A DNA stretch of 7,607 nt from Lachnoclostridium sp. UBA1781 (GCA_002315495.1 DCGJ01000043.1:1-7607); one strand, 5' to 3'; positions 1 to 6,199 are shown, numbered from the stretch's first letter. Numbers and translations: made by a program. The notes: generated from the sequence alone by a model not told the origin.

Positions 1-34
1 GGCCAAAACCATTAATAGCTACTTTAACTGCCAT
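1..34 (-). CDS. gap: Glyceraldehyde-3-phosphate dehydrogenase, N-terminal fragment (cut by window edge)
   Basis: Only the first 11 codons are inside the window; they read MAVKVAINGFG. This is the classic start of NAD-dependent GAPDH, the beginning of the Rossmann fold with the glycine-rich nucleotide-binding turn (family usually continues RIGR). The enzyme oxidises glyceraldehyde-3-phosphate to 1,3-bisphosphoglycerate in glycolysis. The start is supported by a perfect AGGAGG at 44-49, 9 nt upstream of the ATG, and by a good promoter at 99-127. It is separated from lepB by a strong terminator, so it forms its own transcription unit. The fragment is short, so the call rests on a short but very characteristic motif plus the strong expression signals expected of a glycolytic gene. 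The catalytic cysteine region lies outside the window. Confidence 0.88.
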   Translation of the reverse strand, partial: MAVKVAINGFG

Positions 35-98
35 GATTTTGTTCCTCCTAAAAATTATTTTTAATTAACAACCTTGCGATTGCCATAATCCGTTTAGA

Positions 99-127
99 AT
101 TGTACCGAAAATTTATATTTTTTTCAA
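99..127 (-). promoter_or_regulatory. Sigma-A promoter of gap
   Basis: On the minus strand TTGAAA (122-127) is followed, after exactly 17 nt, by TACAAT (99-104). Each box has one mismatch to the sigma-A/sigma-70 consensus. The predicted start of transcription is near 92, giving a 5' leader of roughly 58 nt with AGGAGG at 44-49. The surrounding 60-200 region is very AT-rich and holds no gene. I see no recognisable riboswitch or operator in the leader. Confidence 0.7.
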
Positions 128-199
128 GTATAAAGTTTGTTTTTTCTTGGAATTTTCCTTTTTCTACAATCCACGCCATCTTTTCCCTATTTTTTATAT

Positions 200-260
200 A
201 AAAAATGCCCCACATCCCGTGATTTTTTCCTCAAAAAACCACGAAACATGAAAGGCATTT
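200..260 (-). terminator. Long Rho-independent terminator after lepB
   Basis: The minus-strand transcript folds into an unusually long hairpin beginning at the lepB stop codon. The outer stem is AAATGCC with GGCATTT. A middle stem pairs CATGTTTC with GGGATGTG, using several G-U pairs. The inner stem pairs GTGGTTTTTT with AAAAAATCAC around a GAGG loop. About 25 pairs form, interrupted by one small internal loop, and six T residues (200-205) follow. This closes the yicC-rpoZ-lepB unit and insulates gap. A 14-bp AT palindrome (191-204) overlaps the T tail. Confidence 0.85.
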
Positions 261-966
261 AACGAATTCGACCTAAGTCGGATAACGGAAGCAGTCGAAA
301 GACAACTCTCCCCTGAATCTGTTCAATGGAAATCGCCCCGACACTATGAACTCTGGAGTCCTTACTGTTCCCGCGATTGTCTCCAAGAACAAAATATTCA
401 TCCTCTCCAAGGATCACCGGCTCATTCACGGTTGCAAACGAGATTTCTAACGGCTTCGTATTCTTCTCCTTCATTGGATCGTCCGAAAGTACACGGTCAT
501 TTTCATAAATGCCCGTTGTTTGATCGTACGAATCCGCAACATGAATCTCACCCTCATCGGAAATGTAAATCACTTCCCCCGGGAGTCCAATAATTCGCTT
601 TACATAGTTTACTTCTTCTCCGTTGTTCGGATCAAAGATGACAATATCATAACGCTCCAAATGCTCTACGTCACACCCAAGTTTTAAGGTGAGCACAATA
701 TCACGATCCTGAAGCGTGCCACACATAGAGGTTCCTTCCACTTCAATCGGCTGAATTACAAAAAACAGCAAAACCAAAGTAATCCCTACAACTATGCTAC
801 AATAGAGAATGGTTTCCACGAGATCGCGAAAACCATTTCTTTTCTTATCCATATCATCTTGTATTAACTCGGTGAGTGCATCCACATTCTCCAAGTCCGC
901 CCCCTGCTCCTCAAACGGTGCATATTGGGCATGCCGAACCGACGTCTCTTCTGATTTCGGCTTCAT
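259..966 (-). CDS. lepB: Type I signal peptidase (leader peptidase)
   Basis: This is a 235-residue membrane serine protease of family S26 that cleaves signal peptides from exported preproteins at the outer face of the membrane. Residues 1-50 are a hydrophilic, acidic cytoplasmic tail. Residues about 52-71 form one transmembrane anchor. The catalytic domain follows, with Ser80 in the EGTSM motif, the general base Lys123 in YVKRIIGLPGE, and the S26 box GDNRGNSKDSR at 195-205. Length and the single anchor match Gram-positive SipS-like enzymes. The usual proline of the SMxPT motif is Gly here (SMCGT). The start is supported by AAAGGAG at 974-980, 7 nt upstream of the ATG. It is the last gene of the yicC-rpoZ-lepB unit, 65 bp after rpoZ, and its stop overlaps the terminator stem. 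The family assignment is secure; which preproteins it handles cannot be told, and the genome may hold paralogues. Confidence 0.96.
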   Translation of the reverse strand: MKPKSEETSVRHAQYAPFEEQGADLENVDALTELIQDDMDKKRNGFRDLVETILYCSIVVGITLVLLFFVIQPIEVEGTSMCGTLQDRDIVLTLKLGCDVEHLERYDIVIFDPNNGEEVNYVKRIIGLPGEVIYISDEGEIHVADSYDQTTGIYENDRVLSDDPMKEKNTKPLEISFATVNEPVILGEDEYFVLGDNRGNSKDSRVHSVGAISIEQIQGRVVFRLLPLSDLGRIR

Positions 967-1031
967 GCAAATTCTCCTTTATGGAACGAGCTGCATTTCC
1001 GCAGCATCAATCACTGTCATTCTTATGGAAC

Positions 1032-1340
1032 TTACTGCTCTTCTGCAGCGTCCTCAACAGCTTCCTCTACCGGAGCTTCAACGATTGCTTCCACTTCCTC
1101 GATTTCGGCATCATCCGGAAGAATCTTAACCTTCCCCTCATAAACCTCCTGAACGGCGATCGAGAGTGGCTTGTTGCATACCGCCTCGTCTACCAATGGC
1201 TTAGAACCCTCAATAATCTGTCTGGCGCGCTTTGCGGTAGCCAAAACGATGGAATAACGACTGTTTACGAGAGGTGCCTCGCCCTCTTCTACGCCGCTGT
1301 TAACAACCTGCATTAAGTCTGTGTAAGATGGATGAATCAT
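1032..1340 (-). CDS. rpoZ: DNA-directed RNA polymerase omega subunit
   Basis: The 102-residue product is the omega subunit, which binds the beta-prime subunit and helps RNA polymerase assemble and stay stable. The diagnostic segments are the N-terminal MIHPSYTDLM, then NSRYSIVLATAKRAR at 26-40 (the conserved helix region) and KPLSIAVQEVYEGKVKIL at 57-74. Residues 78-102 form an acidic Glu/Ala/Val-rich tail that is probably disordered. The ATG is preceded by AAAGGA (1351-1356), 10 nt away, with an additional GGAG only 3 nt from the start. It follows yicC by 33 bp, which fits co-transcription. In many Firmicutes the order is yicC-remA-gmk-rpoZ; here the two middle genes are absent. Confidence 0.95.
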   Translation of the reverse strand: MIHPSYTDLMQVVNSGVEEGEAPLVNSRYSIVLATAKRARQIIEGSKPLVDEAVCNKPLSIAVQEVYEGKVKILPDDAEIEEVEAIVEAPVEEAVEDAAEEQ

Positions 1341-1373
1341 AATCTCCGCTTCCTTTCATATATACTAAACTTA

Positions 1374-2252
1374 TTACTCAATGTTCTGGATCTGTTCACG
1401 AATCTTTTCGATTTCGGTCTTCAGATTGATGGCGCGATTGGAAACCTCAAGGTCATTTGCCTTCGACAGAATCGTATTCGCCTCACGATTCATCTCCTGT
1501 GCAATAAAGTCGAGCTTACGTCCGACATTTACCGCGTCATTCAAGGTATCCTTCATATTCTTCATGTGAGCACGAAGACGAACCGTCTCCTCATCCACAC
1601 AAATCTTATCTGCAAAAACCACGAGCTCCGATACGAGTACACTCTCATCAACAGACTTTTCTCCGAGAACCTCGTTAATCTTCGCAAGCAATTTCTCACG
1701 ATACTCTTTTACAATCTCCGGAGAACGGCTTTCAATATAGGAAACCCACTCCAGCATACCGTCAAGCTTTTCAAAAATATCCTGACGTAAATGCTCGCCT
1801 TCCACCAGTCTGGTTTCCGAGAACTTCTCGCAGGCACCGCTAACGGCCTTTTCGAGTAACGACCAAACCGCTTCCTCGTCCATACCGGTTTCATCCGTGG
1901 TAATAACATCCTGCATTCTTGCAAGTGCTGTAACGGAAATCTCGTTCGGAAGTCCGAATTCCTCAGACATCTGCTTCATGTACTTTACATACTGGGCAGC
2001 AACCTCACGATTATACTTTACAGAGCCCTCACCCTCGTTCTCATCCTCGAAGGTAATAAACATATCAATCTTGCCACGGCTTGCATACTTCTTAACCACA
2101 TTACGAATGGCAGATTCGAAAAAATTCAGTTTTTTTGGCATACGCATGGAGATTTCACAGTAGCGGTGATTTACCGATTTCATCTCTACGGTAATCTTCA
2201 CACCATTCTCCTGGACCTCACAGCGGCCAAATCCTGTCATGCTTTTAAGCAT
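1374..2252 (-). CDS. yicC: YicC/YloC family endoribonuclease
   Basis: This 292-residue protein belongs to the YicC (YloC in Bacillus) family. Members have been characterised as endoribonucleases, and E. coli YicC is linked to small-RNA turnover; those roles are family knowledge. Visible family hallmarks are MTGFGR at 5-10, the EMKSVNHRY segment at 23-31, and the C-terminal DUF1732 domain at about 205-292. That domain contains GRKLDFIAQEMNREANT (244-260), SKANDLEVSN (263-272) and EKIREQIQNIE (282-292). Full family length is present with no break. The start fits a GAGGG element about 6 nt upstream (2259-2263) and MLKSMTGFGR, a typical YicC opening. Translation ends with tandem stops (TAATAA). 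It is the first gene of the unit that continues into rpoZ and lepB, driven by the promoter at 2320-2348. Confidence 0.94.
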   Translation of the reverse strand: MLKSMTGFGRCEVQENGVKITVEMKSVNHRYCEISMRMPKKLNFFESAIRNVVKKYASRGKIDMFITFEDENEGEGSVKYNREVAAQYVKYMKQMSEEFGLPNEISVTALARMQDVITTDETGMDEEAVWSLLEKAVSGACEKFSETRLVEGEHLRQDIFEKLDGMLEWVSYIESRSPEIVKEYREKLLAKINEVLGEKSVDESVLVSELVVFADKICVDEETVRLRAHMKNMKDTLNDAVNVGRKLDFIAQEMNREANTILSKANDLEVSNRAINLKTEIEKIREQIQNIE

Positions 2253-2284
2253 CGGTAGCCCTCATTTCTTTCGGTAAGCATTTG

Positions 2285-2307
2285 GCGACAGATAAGCACA
2301 CTGTCGC
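2285..2307 (-). other. Leader hairpin in the yicC 5' untranslated region
   Basis: A perfect 7-bp inverted repeat, GCGACAG with CTGTCGC, encloses a 9-nt loop. It lies between the predicted yicC transcription start (near 2313) and the ribosome binding site. No T-run follows on the minus strand, so it does not look like a terminator for the upstream YdcF-like gene. It may stabilise the mRNA 5' end or affect translation; the role is inferred. Confidence 0.45.
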
Positions 2308-2309
2308 AC

Positions 2310-2331
2310 TATCTATAGTATTATATAGATA
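2310..2331. repeat. Perfect inverted repeat over the yicC -10 box (possible operator)
   Basis: TATCTATA (2310-2317) and TATAGATA (2324-2331) are exact reverse complements separated by 6 bp. The repeat covers the -10 hexamer and the zone leading to the transcription start, a position where a dimeric repressor would block initiation. AT-rich promoters can give such repeats by chance, so regulation is an inference. No regulator gene is next to it. Confidence 0.4.
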
Positions 2332-2348
2332 CGATTTCAAAAAGTCAA
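2320..2348 (-). promoter_or_regulatory. Sigma-A promoter of yicC-rpoZ-lepB
   Basis: On the minus strand TTGACT (2343-2348) and a perfect TATAAT (2320-2325) are separated by exactly 17 nt, a near-consensus sigma-A promoter. The -35 box starts just 3 bp after the stop codon of the upstream YdcF-like gene. The predicted leader is about 60 nt. No terminator separates this promoter from the upstream gene, so readthrough from topB may add to expression. Confidence 0.82.
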
Positions 2349-2351
2349 CCT

Positions 2352-3125
2352 TTATTCCTTTCGGAGATTTCCCACAACAGCATCCTTTACAACCCCGAAA
2401 AATTCGCGAAGACAATTGTGAGGAAGATAGTATGGATTGGAATCCGCTCCGATTTGAACGGTAACCGGGATTCCTGCTGCCTCCGCCAGTTTTCCTGCAC
2501 GAAACAAATGGAAATTGCTAGTTAATACTCCCACACTCGTACAAGTATCGGGAATCAGCTTTCTGCTGTATTTCATATTCTCTGCCGTATTAAGCGACTG
2601 GTCCTCCACAAGAATTCTCTCTTCGGCGATGCCCCTCTCCACAAGCCATTCCTTCATCAGTTTTCCTTCCGGCATGGATTCATTTTCCCCTTGCCCTCCG
2701 GTCACGATACAGATGGTGTCAGGATGGGCATTCAGATACTCCAGTGCACGTTCCAGTCGCTGACGCAAAATCACGCTCGGTCCGTCATCCTTAATCTGCG
2801 CACCGGCCACAATCAGGTACTCACAGTCCTCGGAATCGCCTCGTTGAAACGTGCGAATAATCATCGCTTCGACAATTCCAAACATCAATAAACCGATGGC
2901 AATCAAAATATACGCGGTGATGCGAAGCACCTTCGGCACTTTAAGCCATGCACCGTTAATAATAATCGCGGTTAAAGCTATACAAAATGCACCTGCAACA
3001 TACCAGATTCGATAAAAGGTGGATCCGCTACCGATTTTAGAAACCGATGTTCCATAACCAACCAAAAAGATTCCGAGCACAGCGAAGGCAACGCCAAACA
3101 CCGTTCTTAATAAACTAACTTTCAT
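2352..3125 (-). CDS. YdcF/SanA-like (DUF218) membrane protein
   Basis: The 257-residue product has three predicted N-terminal membrane segments (about 7-25, 38-58 and 68-91) followed by a DUF218 domain (about 102-250). Domain motifs seen are LIVAGAQ at 104-110, TGGQGENE at 142-149, EGKLMKEWL at 153-161, the ED..LNTAEN stretch at 174-183 and TSNFHLFRA at 202-210. DUF218 proteins include SanA, YdcF and ElyC, linked in E. coli to envelope barrier function and undecaprenyl-phosphate or peptidoglycan metabolism; the biochemical reaction is not settled, and no function is assigned here. The domain most likely sits close to the membrane. The gene starts 8 bp after the topB stop, with an AAGGGA element overlapping that stop, so it is probably translated from the topB mRNA. 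No terminator is visible after it. Confidence 0.88.
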   Translation of the reverse strand: MKVSLLRTVFGVAFAVLGIFLVGYGTSVSKIGSGSTFYRIWYVAGAFCIALTAIIINGAWLKVPKVLRITAYILIAIGLLMFGIVEAMIIRTFQRGDSEDCEYLIVAGAQIKDDGPSVILRQRLERALEYLNAHPDTICIVTGGQGENESMPEGKLMKEWLVERGIAEERILVEDQSLNTAENMKYSRKLIPDTCTSVGVLTSNFHLFRAGKLAEAAGIPVTVQIGADSNPYYLPHNCLREFFGVVKDAVVGNLRKE

Positions 3126-3133
3126 AGTTTCCC

Positions 3134-5254
3134 TTACTTATAATATGCATCCAGCTGACGGAAGGCCTGTGCGAGATACCCGCCCATATTGCTTTCCTTC
3201 ACGCCGTTCGTTTTCTTTGAAACAAAATCCTCTAACTTTGCCATATACTCTTTTTCGGAAATGCTTCCTTCCGCAACGTAGGTGAGTCCCTTTTCCCAGC
3301 TGGCCGTCAGTTCCGCATTTAACAGGGAACGAATGGAAGCATTCACTACCTCGTAAATCATCTCGCCCTGCTTCGTTGGCGTAATGATCTGCGTCTTTTT
3401 ATTCAGATTAAGGTACTGAATCTTCACAAGCTTGTTCAGAATCTCCGCACGTGTTGCTGACGTACCGATACCACTACCCTTAATCTGGGCGCGGAGTTCT
3501 TCGTCTTCAATCAGCTGTCCCGCATTTTCCATCGCCAAAATCAGCGAACCGGAATTATAGCGTTTCGGAGGATTGGTCGTGCCTTCTTTGATGGTCAGCT
3601 CGGAAATCGGAAGCGCCGTGCCGACCTTCAGTGCCTTGATTTTTTCGAACACCTGCTCGTCAAGCACCTGCTCCTTCGCATCGCCGGAAGCTTCCTTATT
3701 CTCCTCGTCCTCTTCGTCGTCCCCCTTCTTTTTGGCGGACTTCTTCGTTTCCTGCGTAGAGAAGTTATAAACCTTCAGATACCCCTGCTTTTCGAGCACC
3801 TTAAAGTTCGCAAAGAATCGCTCCGGATCCTTTCGAAGGGTAATCGACACCTTCTGGTATTCAGCCGCAGGGTAGAAAATCGCCAAAAATCTGCGGACAA
3901 TTCGATCATACACCTTCTGCGCCACAGTGCTTACAGAGGCGAGTGCGCCAAAGCCCTGCCCGGTAGGAATAATCGCGTAATGATCGGTAATCTGCTTGTC
4001 ATCGGTATACTTGGTATTGGCAATATTTTTGTAACTGCCAAACTCCATAATATCCTTGCAATACGGATAATACTCGCTTTGACTTGAAATGCCCTTTAGG
4101 TTCTTACCAATCTCCTTCGCCACAGCGGAGGAAAGCACACGGGCATCCGTTCTCGGATAAGTAACCAACTTCTTTTCGTACAATTCCTGTACGATTGCCA
4201 GGGTTTCATCCGGACTGATTTTAAAGGCCTTCGAGCACTCGTTTTGAAGCTCCGCGAGGTTAAATAACAACGGCGGGTTCTTCTTTTCCTTTTTCTTCTC
4301 GATGGACTCAATCACACCATTTACGCCATCCTTACGAAATACCGAAGGCTCCGGTGTCGTTCCGTCCGGAAGCGGTTCGGGAGTCACTGCGATATCCGAA
4401 GGTGTTGCCTCATAGATTTCAGAAATCAAATCAAGTGCACTCGTGCGTTTCTTGAAGCCATTTTCTTTATAAAGTAACGGAGACTCGAAATACTTCGACC
4501 CTTTTACCGCTTTCCATTCACCGGAAAAGCTGGCACCTTCCACCGGGAATGTACCGACCACACGATAAAACGGTGTCTTTGTAAATGCTCTGATTTCCCG
4601 TTCGCGGTTCACCACCATCCCCAAAACACAGGTCATAACGCGACCAACGGAAATCGCTCCCCGCTTATCACTTTTCAGTGCCTGCTGCACATTATAGCCG
4701 TATTTTAATGTAAGCGCTCGAGAGAAATTGATACCCATCAGGTAATCCTCTTTTGCTCGAAGATAAGCCGCATCGCTTAAATGGTCATATTCCGATAACG
4801 GCTTTGCCTCACGAATGCCGCGAAGAATCTCTTCTTCCGTCTGAGAATCGATCCAGACACGACGCTTATCCTTTGTTGCCGGAACCTCCGCGAGCTGGTC
4901 CACCAAACGATAGATGTACTCTCCCTCTCGTCCGGAGTCGGTGCATACATAAATGCGCTCCACATCTGCGCGATTCAATAATCCCTTTACAATATCAAAC
5001 TGTTTTTTTACATTCTCGATGACTTCGTACTTCCAAGTGGTCGGAAGGAACGGAATCGTATCCAGCGTCCATCGCTTTAAAGCAACATCATAAACCTCTG
5101 GATAACTCATCGTAACCAAATGCCCGACACACCATGTAACAACGCTGTTCGGTCCCTCCTGATAGCCGTCCTTACGACTCATCTGCTCCTTTAAGGCCTT
5201 GGCAAATTCCTGCGCAACGCTGGGTTTTTCCGCAATGTATAAGTTTTTTCCCAT
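3134..5254 (-). CDS. topB: DNA topoisomerase III (type IA)
   Basis: This 706-residue type IA topoisomerase cuts one DNA strand through a 5'-phosphotyrosine link, decatenating and relaxing DNA. In order: the Toprim start NLYIAEKPSVA with Glu9; the Toprim metal motif TDSGREGE (Asp106 to Glu112); the SVGRV motif near residue 202; and the active-site YPRTD with Tyr366. Later come RYNSGSLILAMENAG (about 565-579) and KGSGIGTSATRAEIL (about 592-606). There are no C-terminal zinc fingers. The second Toprim aspartate is Gly, as also seen in other topoisomerase III proteins to my knowledge. Residues about 503-530 form a Lys-rich then Asp/Glu-rich insert, probably a flexible loop. The frame is open to 5362, but the start at 5254 is preferred because it gives MGKNLYIAEKPSV, has AAAGGAGG just upstream, and the promoter lies at 5322-5350, inside the longer version. 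Confidence 0.95.
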   Translation of the reverse strand: MGKNLYIAEKPSVAQEFAKALKEQMSRKDGYQEGPNSVVTWCVGHLVTMSYPEVYDVALKRWTLDTIPFLPTTWKYEVIENVKKQFDIVKGLLNRADVERIYVCTDSGREGEYIYRLVDQLAEVPATKDKRRVWIDSQTEEEILRGIREAKPLSEYDHLSDAAYLRAKEDYLMGINFSRALTLKYGYNVQQALKSDKRGAISVGRVMTCVLGMVVNREREIRAFTKTPFYRVVGTFPVEGASFSGEWKAVKGSKYFESPLLYKENGFKKRTSALDLISEIYEATPSDIAVTPEPLPDGTTPEPSVFRKDGVNGVIESIEKKKEKKNPPLLFNLAELQNECSKAFKISPDETLAIVQELYEKKLVTYPRTDARVLSSAVAKEIGKNLKGISSQSEYYPYCKDIMEFGSYKNIANTKYTDDKQITDHYAIIPTGQGFGALASVSTVAQKVYDRIVRRFLAIFYPAAEYQKVSITLRKDPERFFANFKVLEKQGYLKVYNFSTQETKKSAKKKGDDEEDEENKEASGDAKEQVLDEQVFEKIKALKVGTALPISELTIKEGTTNPPKRYNSGSLILAMENAGQLIEDEELRAQIKGSGIGTSATRAEILNKLVKIQYLNLNKKTQIITPTKQGEMIYEVVNASIRSLLNAELTASWEKGLTYVAEGSISEKEYMAKLEDFVSKKTNGVKESNMGGYLAQAFRQLDAYYK

Positions 5255-5258
5255 GTAT

Positions 5259-5266
5259 CCTCCTTT
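5259..5266 (-). promoter_or_regulatory. topB ribosome binding site that fixes the start
   Basis: AAAGGAGG on the minus strand lies 4 nt before the ATG at 5252-5254. It is the only strong Shine-Dalgarno sequence near any in-frame ATG. The alternative ATG at 5360-5362 lies upstream of the predicted promoter and would add 36 residues with no topoisomerase character. Confidence 0.8.
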
Positions 5267-5295
5267 GCGTGCTCTCTCCGGGAGACTTGCCGATT

Positions 5296-5315
5296 GTCTG
5301 CCCAATATTGCAGAC
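5296..5315 (-). other. Leader hairpin of topB
   Basis: A 6-bp inverted repeat, GTCTGC with GCAGAC, encloses an 8-nt AT-rich loop at about the predicted start of topB transcription. It has no T-run and is not a terminator. It could protect the mRNA 5' end; the function is inferred. Confidence 0.35.
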
Positions 5316-5321
5316 CATGAT

Positions 5322-5350
5322 ATTATACCACAAATTGTTTCAAAAGAAAA
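5322..5350 (-). promoter_or_regulatory. Extended -10 promoter of topB
   Basis: On the minus strand a perfect TATAAT (5322-5327) is preceded by TGG, giving the TGnTATAAT extended -10 form. The matching -35 position, 17 nt upstream, reads TTTTCT (5345-5350), a poor -35. The extended -10 would compensate. Transcription should start near 5315 and cover topB and the YdcF-like gene. Confidence 0.68.
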
Positions 5351-5365
5351 ATGCTTTTCCAAGAT

Positions 5366-5396
5366 AAGAAAAACTGCCCCTTGCAGGACAGTTTTA
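5366..5396 (-). terminator. Rho-independent terminator after the lipoprotein gene
   Basis: In the minus-strand transcript AAAACTGTCC pairs with GGGCAGTTTT around a short TGCAAG-type loop, followed by TTTTTCTT. The stem has one G-U pair. It begins about 10 nt after the lipoprotein stop and lies just upstream of the topB promoter, separating the two units. T-rich sequence also flanks it on the plus strand, so it could work in both directions. Confidence 0.85.
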
Positions 5397-5404
5397 TTTT
5401 CCTT

Positions 5405-6127
5405 TTAATCTGCCGAGGTTTCAGTACCCTCTTCTGTGGATGGTGCGACCGTCGAGGTCTCTACATCCTCTGCAGTGACAGGTGCCGTTGTCGGTGTTGC
5501 CGCAGCGGTCGGTTTCGGAGTAGCGGTTACCTCACTCGTCGGTGTCGGAGTTGCCGTCGGCGTATAATTCTCCTGAAGTTCGAAGAAAGAATACAGTTTC
5601 TCATCTACAATGATGAAATCCTTCTTTCCATACAAGGTAAAGTTACAATGAAGAATATCTCCTTCTCTGGTATAGCTTCCCGGGATCAGATTGCGGGAAA
5701 GATCGGTAATATAGATTTCATAGGTCACCGTACTGTTTGAACTAAACTGAATCTTCTCTCCGCTATTGCCGGAATCCTGTGTAAACAACGCAGTAAACGT
5801 CTCGTCCTTTGGTGCATTTCCCTCATATTCCTGATACAAAATATATTTGCGGTCTAAAGTTTCGTACTGAAACACAACGCCGTCGGTACCGGCCATGATT
5901 AAGGTATTGTCGCTGAAACGATAGGTTCCGGTCTCCGTGCCAATACTTGTCGTATACTCAAAATTCCCGTTGGTATCCAGAAAAATCACTCTGTTATCAT
6001 CTGTTGAACCCCACGTTCCTACATAGTAGCAATTCTTATCAATATACTTACTGCCACAGCCGTATAGACTTAGCGAAAGCATAATGAAAATGCAAACCAA
6101 GCTCAAAAAGGTGATTGCTTTCTTCAT
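5405..6127 (-). CDS. Lipoprotein of unknown function with Thr/Pro-rich tail
   Basis: The 240-residue product starts with a lipoprotein signal: MKK, a hydrophobic stretch (about 5-20), and a lipobox LYGC with the lipidated Cys24. It should be anchored on the outer face of the membrane. Residues about 35-182 are rich in beta-strand-like, alternating hydrophobic sequence and seem to hold two related units (about 37-100 and 122-182). Each goes from an F-rich strand through a GTY or GSY turn to another strand, like small beta-barrel or lipocalin-like domains in Firmicute lipoproteins. Residues 189-240 are a low-complexity Thr/Pro/Ala/Glu tail with PTATPTPT-type repeats, probably an unstructured spacer. 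The start has AGGAG (6134-6138) 6 nt upstream. No good promoter is visible in the 72 bp after glyA, so it may depend partly on readthrough from glyA. I do not recognise a specific function. Confidence 0.85.
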   Translation of the reverse strand: MKKAITFLSLVCIFIMLSLSLYGCGSKYIDKNCYYVGTWGSTDDNRVIFLDTNGNFEYTTSIGTETGTYRFSDNTLIMAGTDGVVFQYETLDRKYILYQEYEGNAPKDETFTALFTQDSGNSGEKIQFSSNSTVTYEIYITDLSRNLIPGSYTREGDILHCNFTLYGKKDFIIVDEKLYSFFELQENYTPTATPTPTSEVTATPKPTAAATPTTAPVTAEDVETSTVAPSTEEGTETSAD

Positions 6128-6143
6128 TCCTAACTCCTAACTG

Positions 6144-6182
6144 ATAAAAGAAACGGAGTGCCCGGAATACTTTCGGGCACCC
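6144..6182 (-). terminator. Hairpin after glyA, probable terminator
   Basis: GTGCCCG (6174-6180 read on the minus strand) pairs perfectly with CGGGCAC (6158-6164), and up to two outer pairs can be added. The tail reads TCCGTTTCTTTT, so the T-run begins 4 nt after the stem. That makes it a weaker terminator than the others here, and partial readthrough into the lipoprotein gene is likely. Confidence 0.65.
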
Positions 6183-6199
6183 ACGCATTTTCCTAAAAA

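Noticed and set aside
191..204. A 14-bp AT palindrome as a protein-binding site
   Set aside because: It overlaps the T tail of the lepB terminator in a very AT-rich stretch, which explains it adequately.
876..1316. A 146-codon open frame on the plus strand across lepB and rpoZ
   Set aside because: Antisense to two well-supported genes and their spacer; its product is Cys/Ser/Leu/Pro-rich with no recognisable domain.
1332..1790. A 152-codon open frame on the plus strand over yicC
   Set aside because: Antisense to conserved YicC sequence, with no start signals or family likeness.
5255..5362. N-terminal extension of TopB by 36 residues
   Set aside because: The extended start lies upstream of the predicted promoter and has no Shine-Dalgarno sequence, while MGKNLYIAEKPSV after AAAGGAGG is the typical start.
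5351..5740. A Cys/Arg-rich 129-codon frame on the plus strand
   Set aside because: It is the antisense of the lipoprotein's repetitive Thr/Pro/Ala codons, which produces Arg/Cys/Gly-rich shadow sequence.
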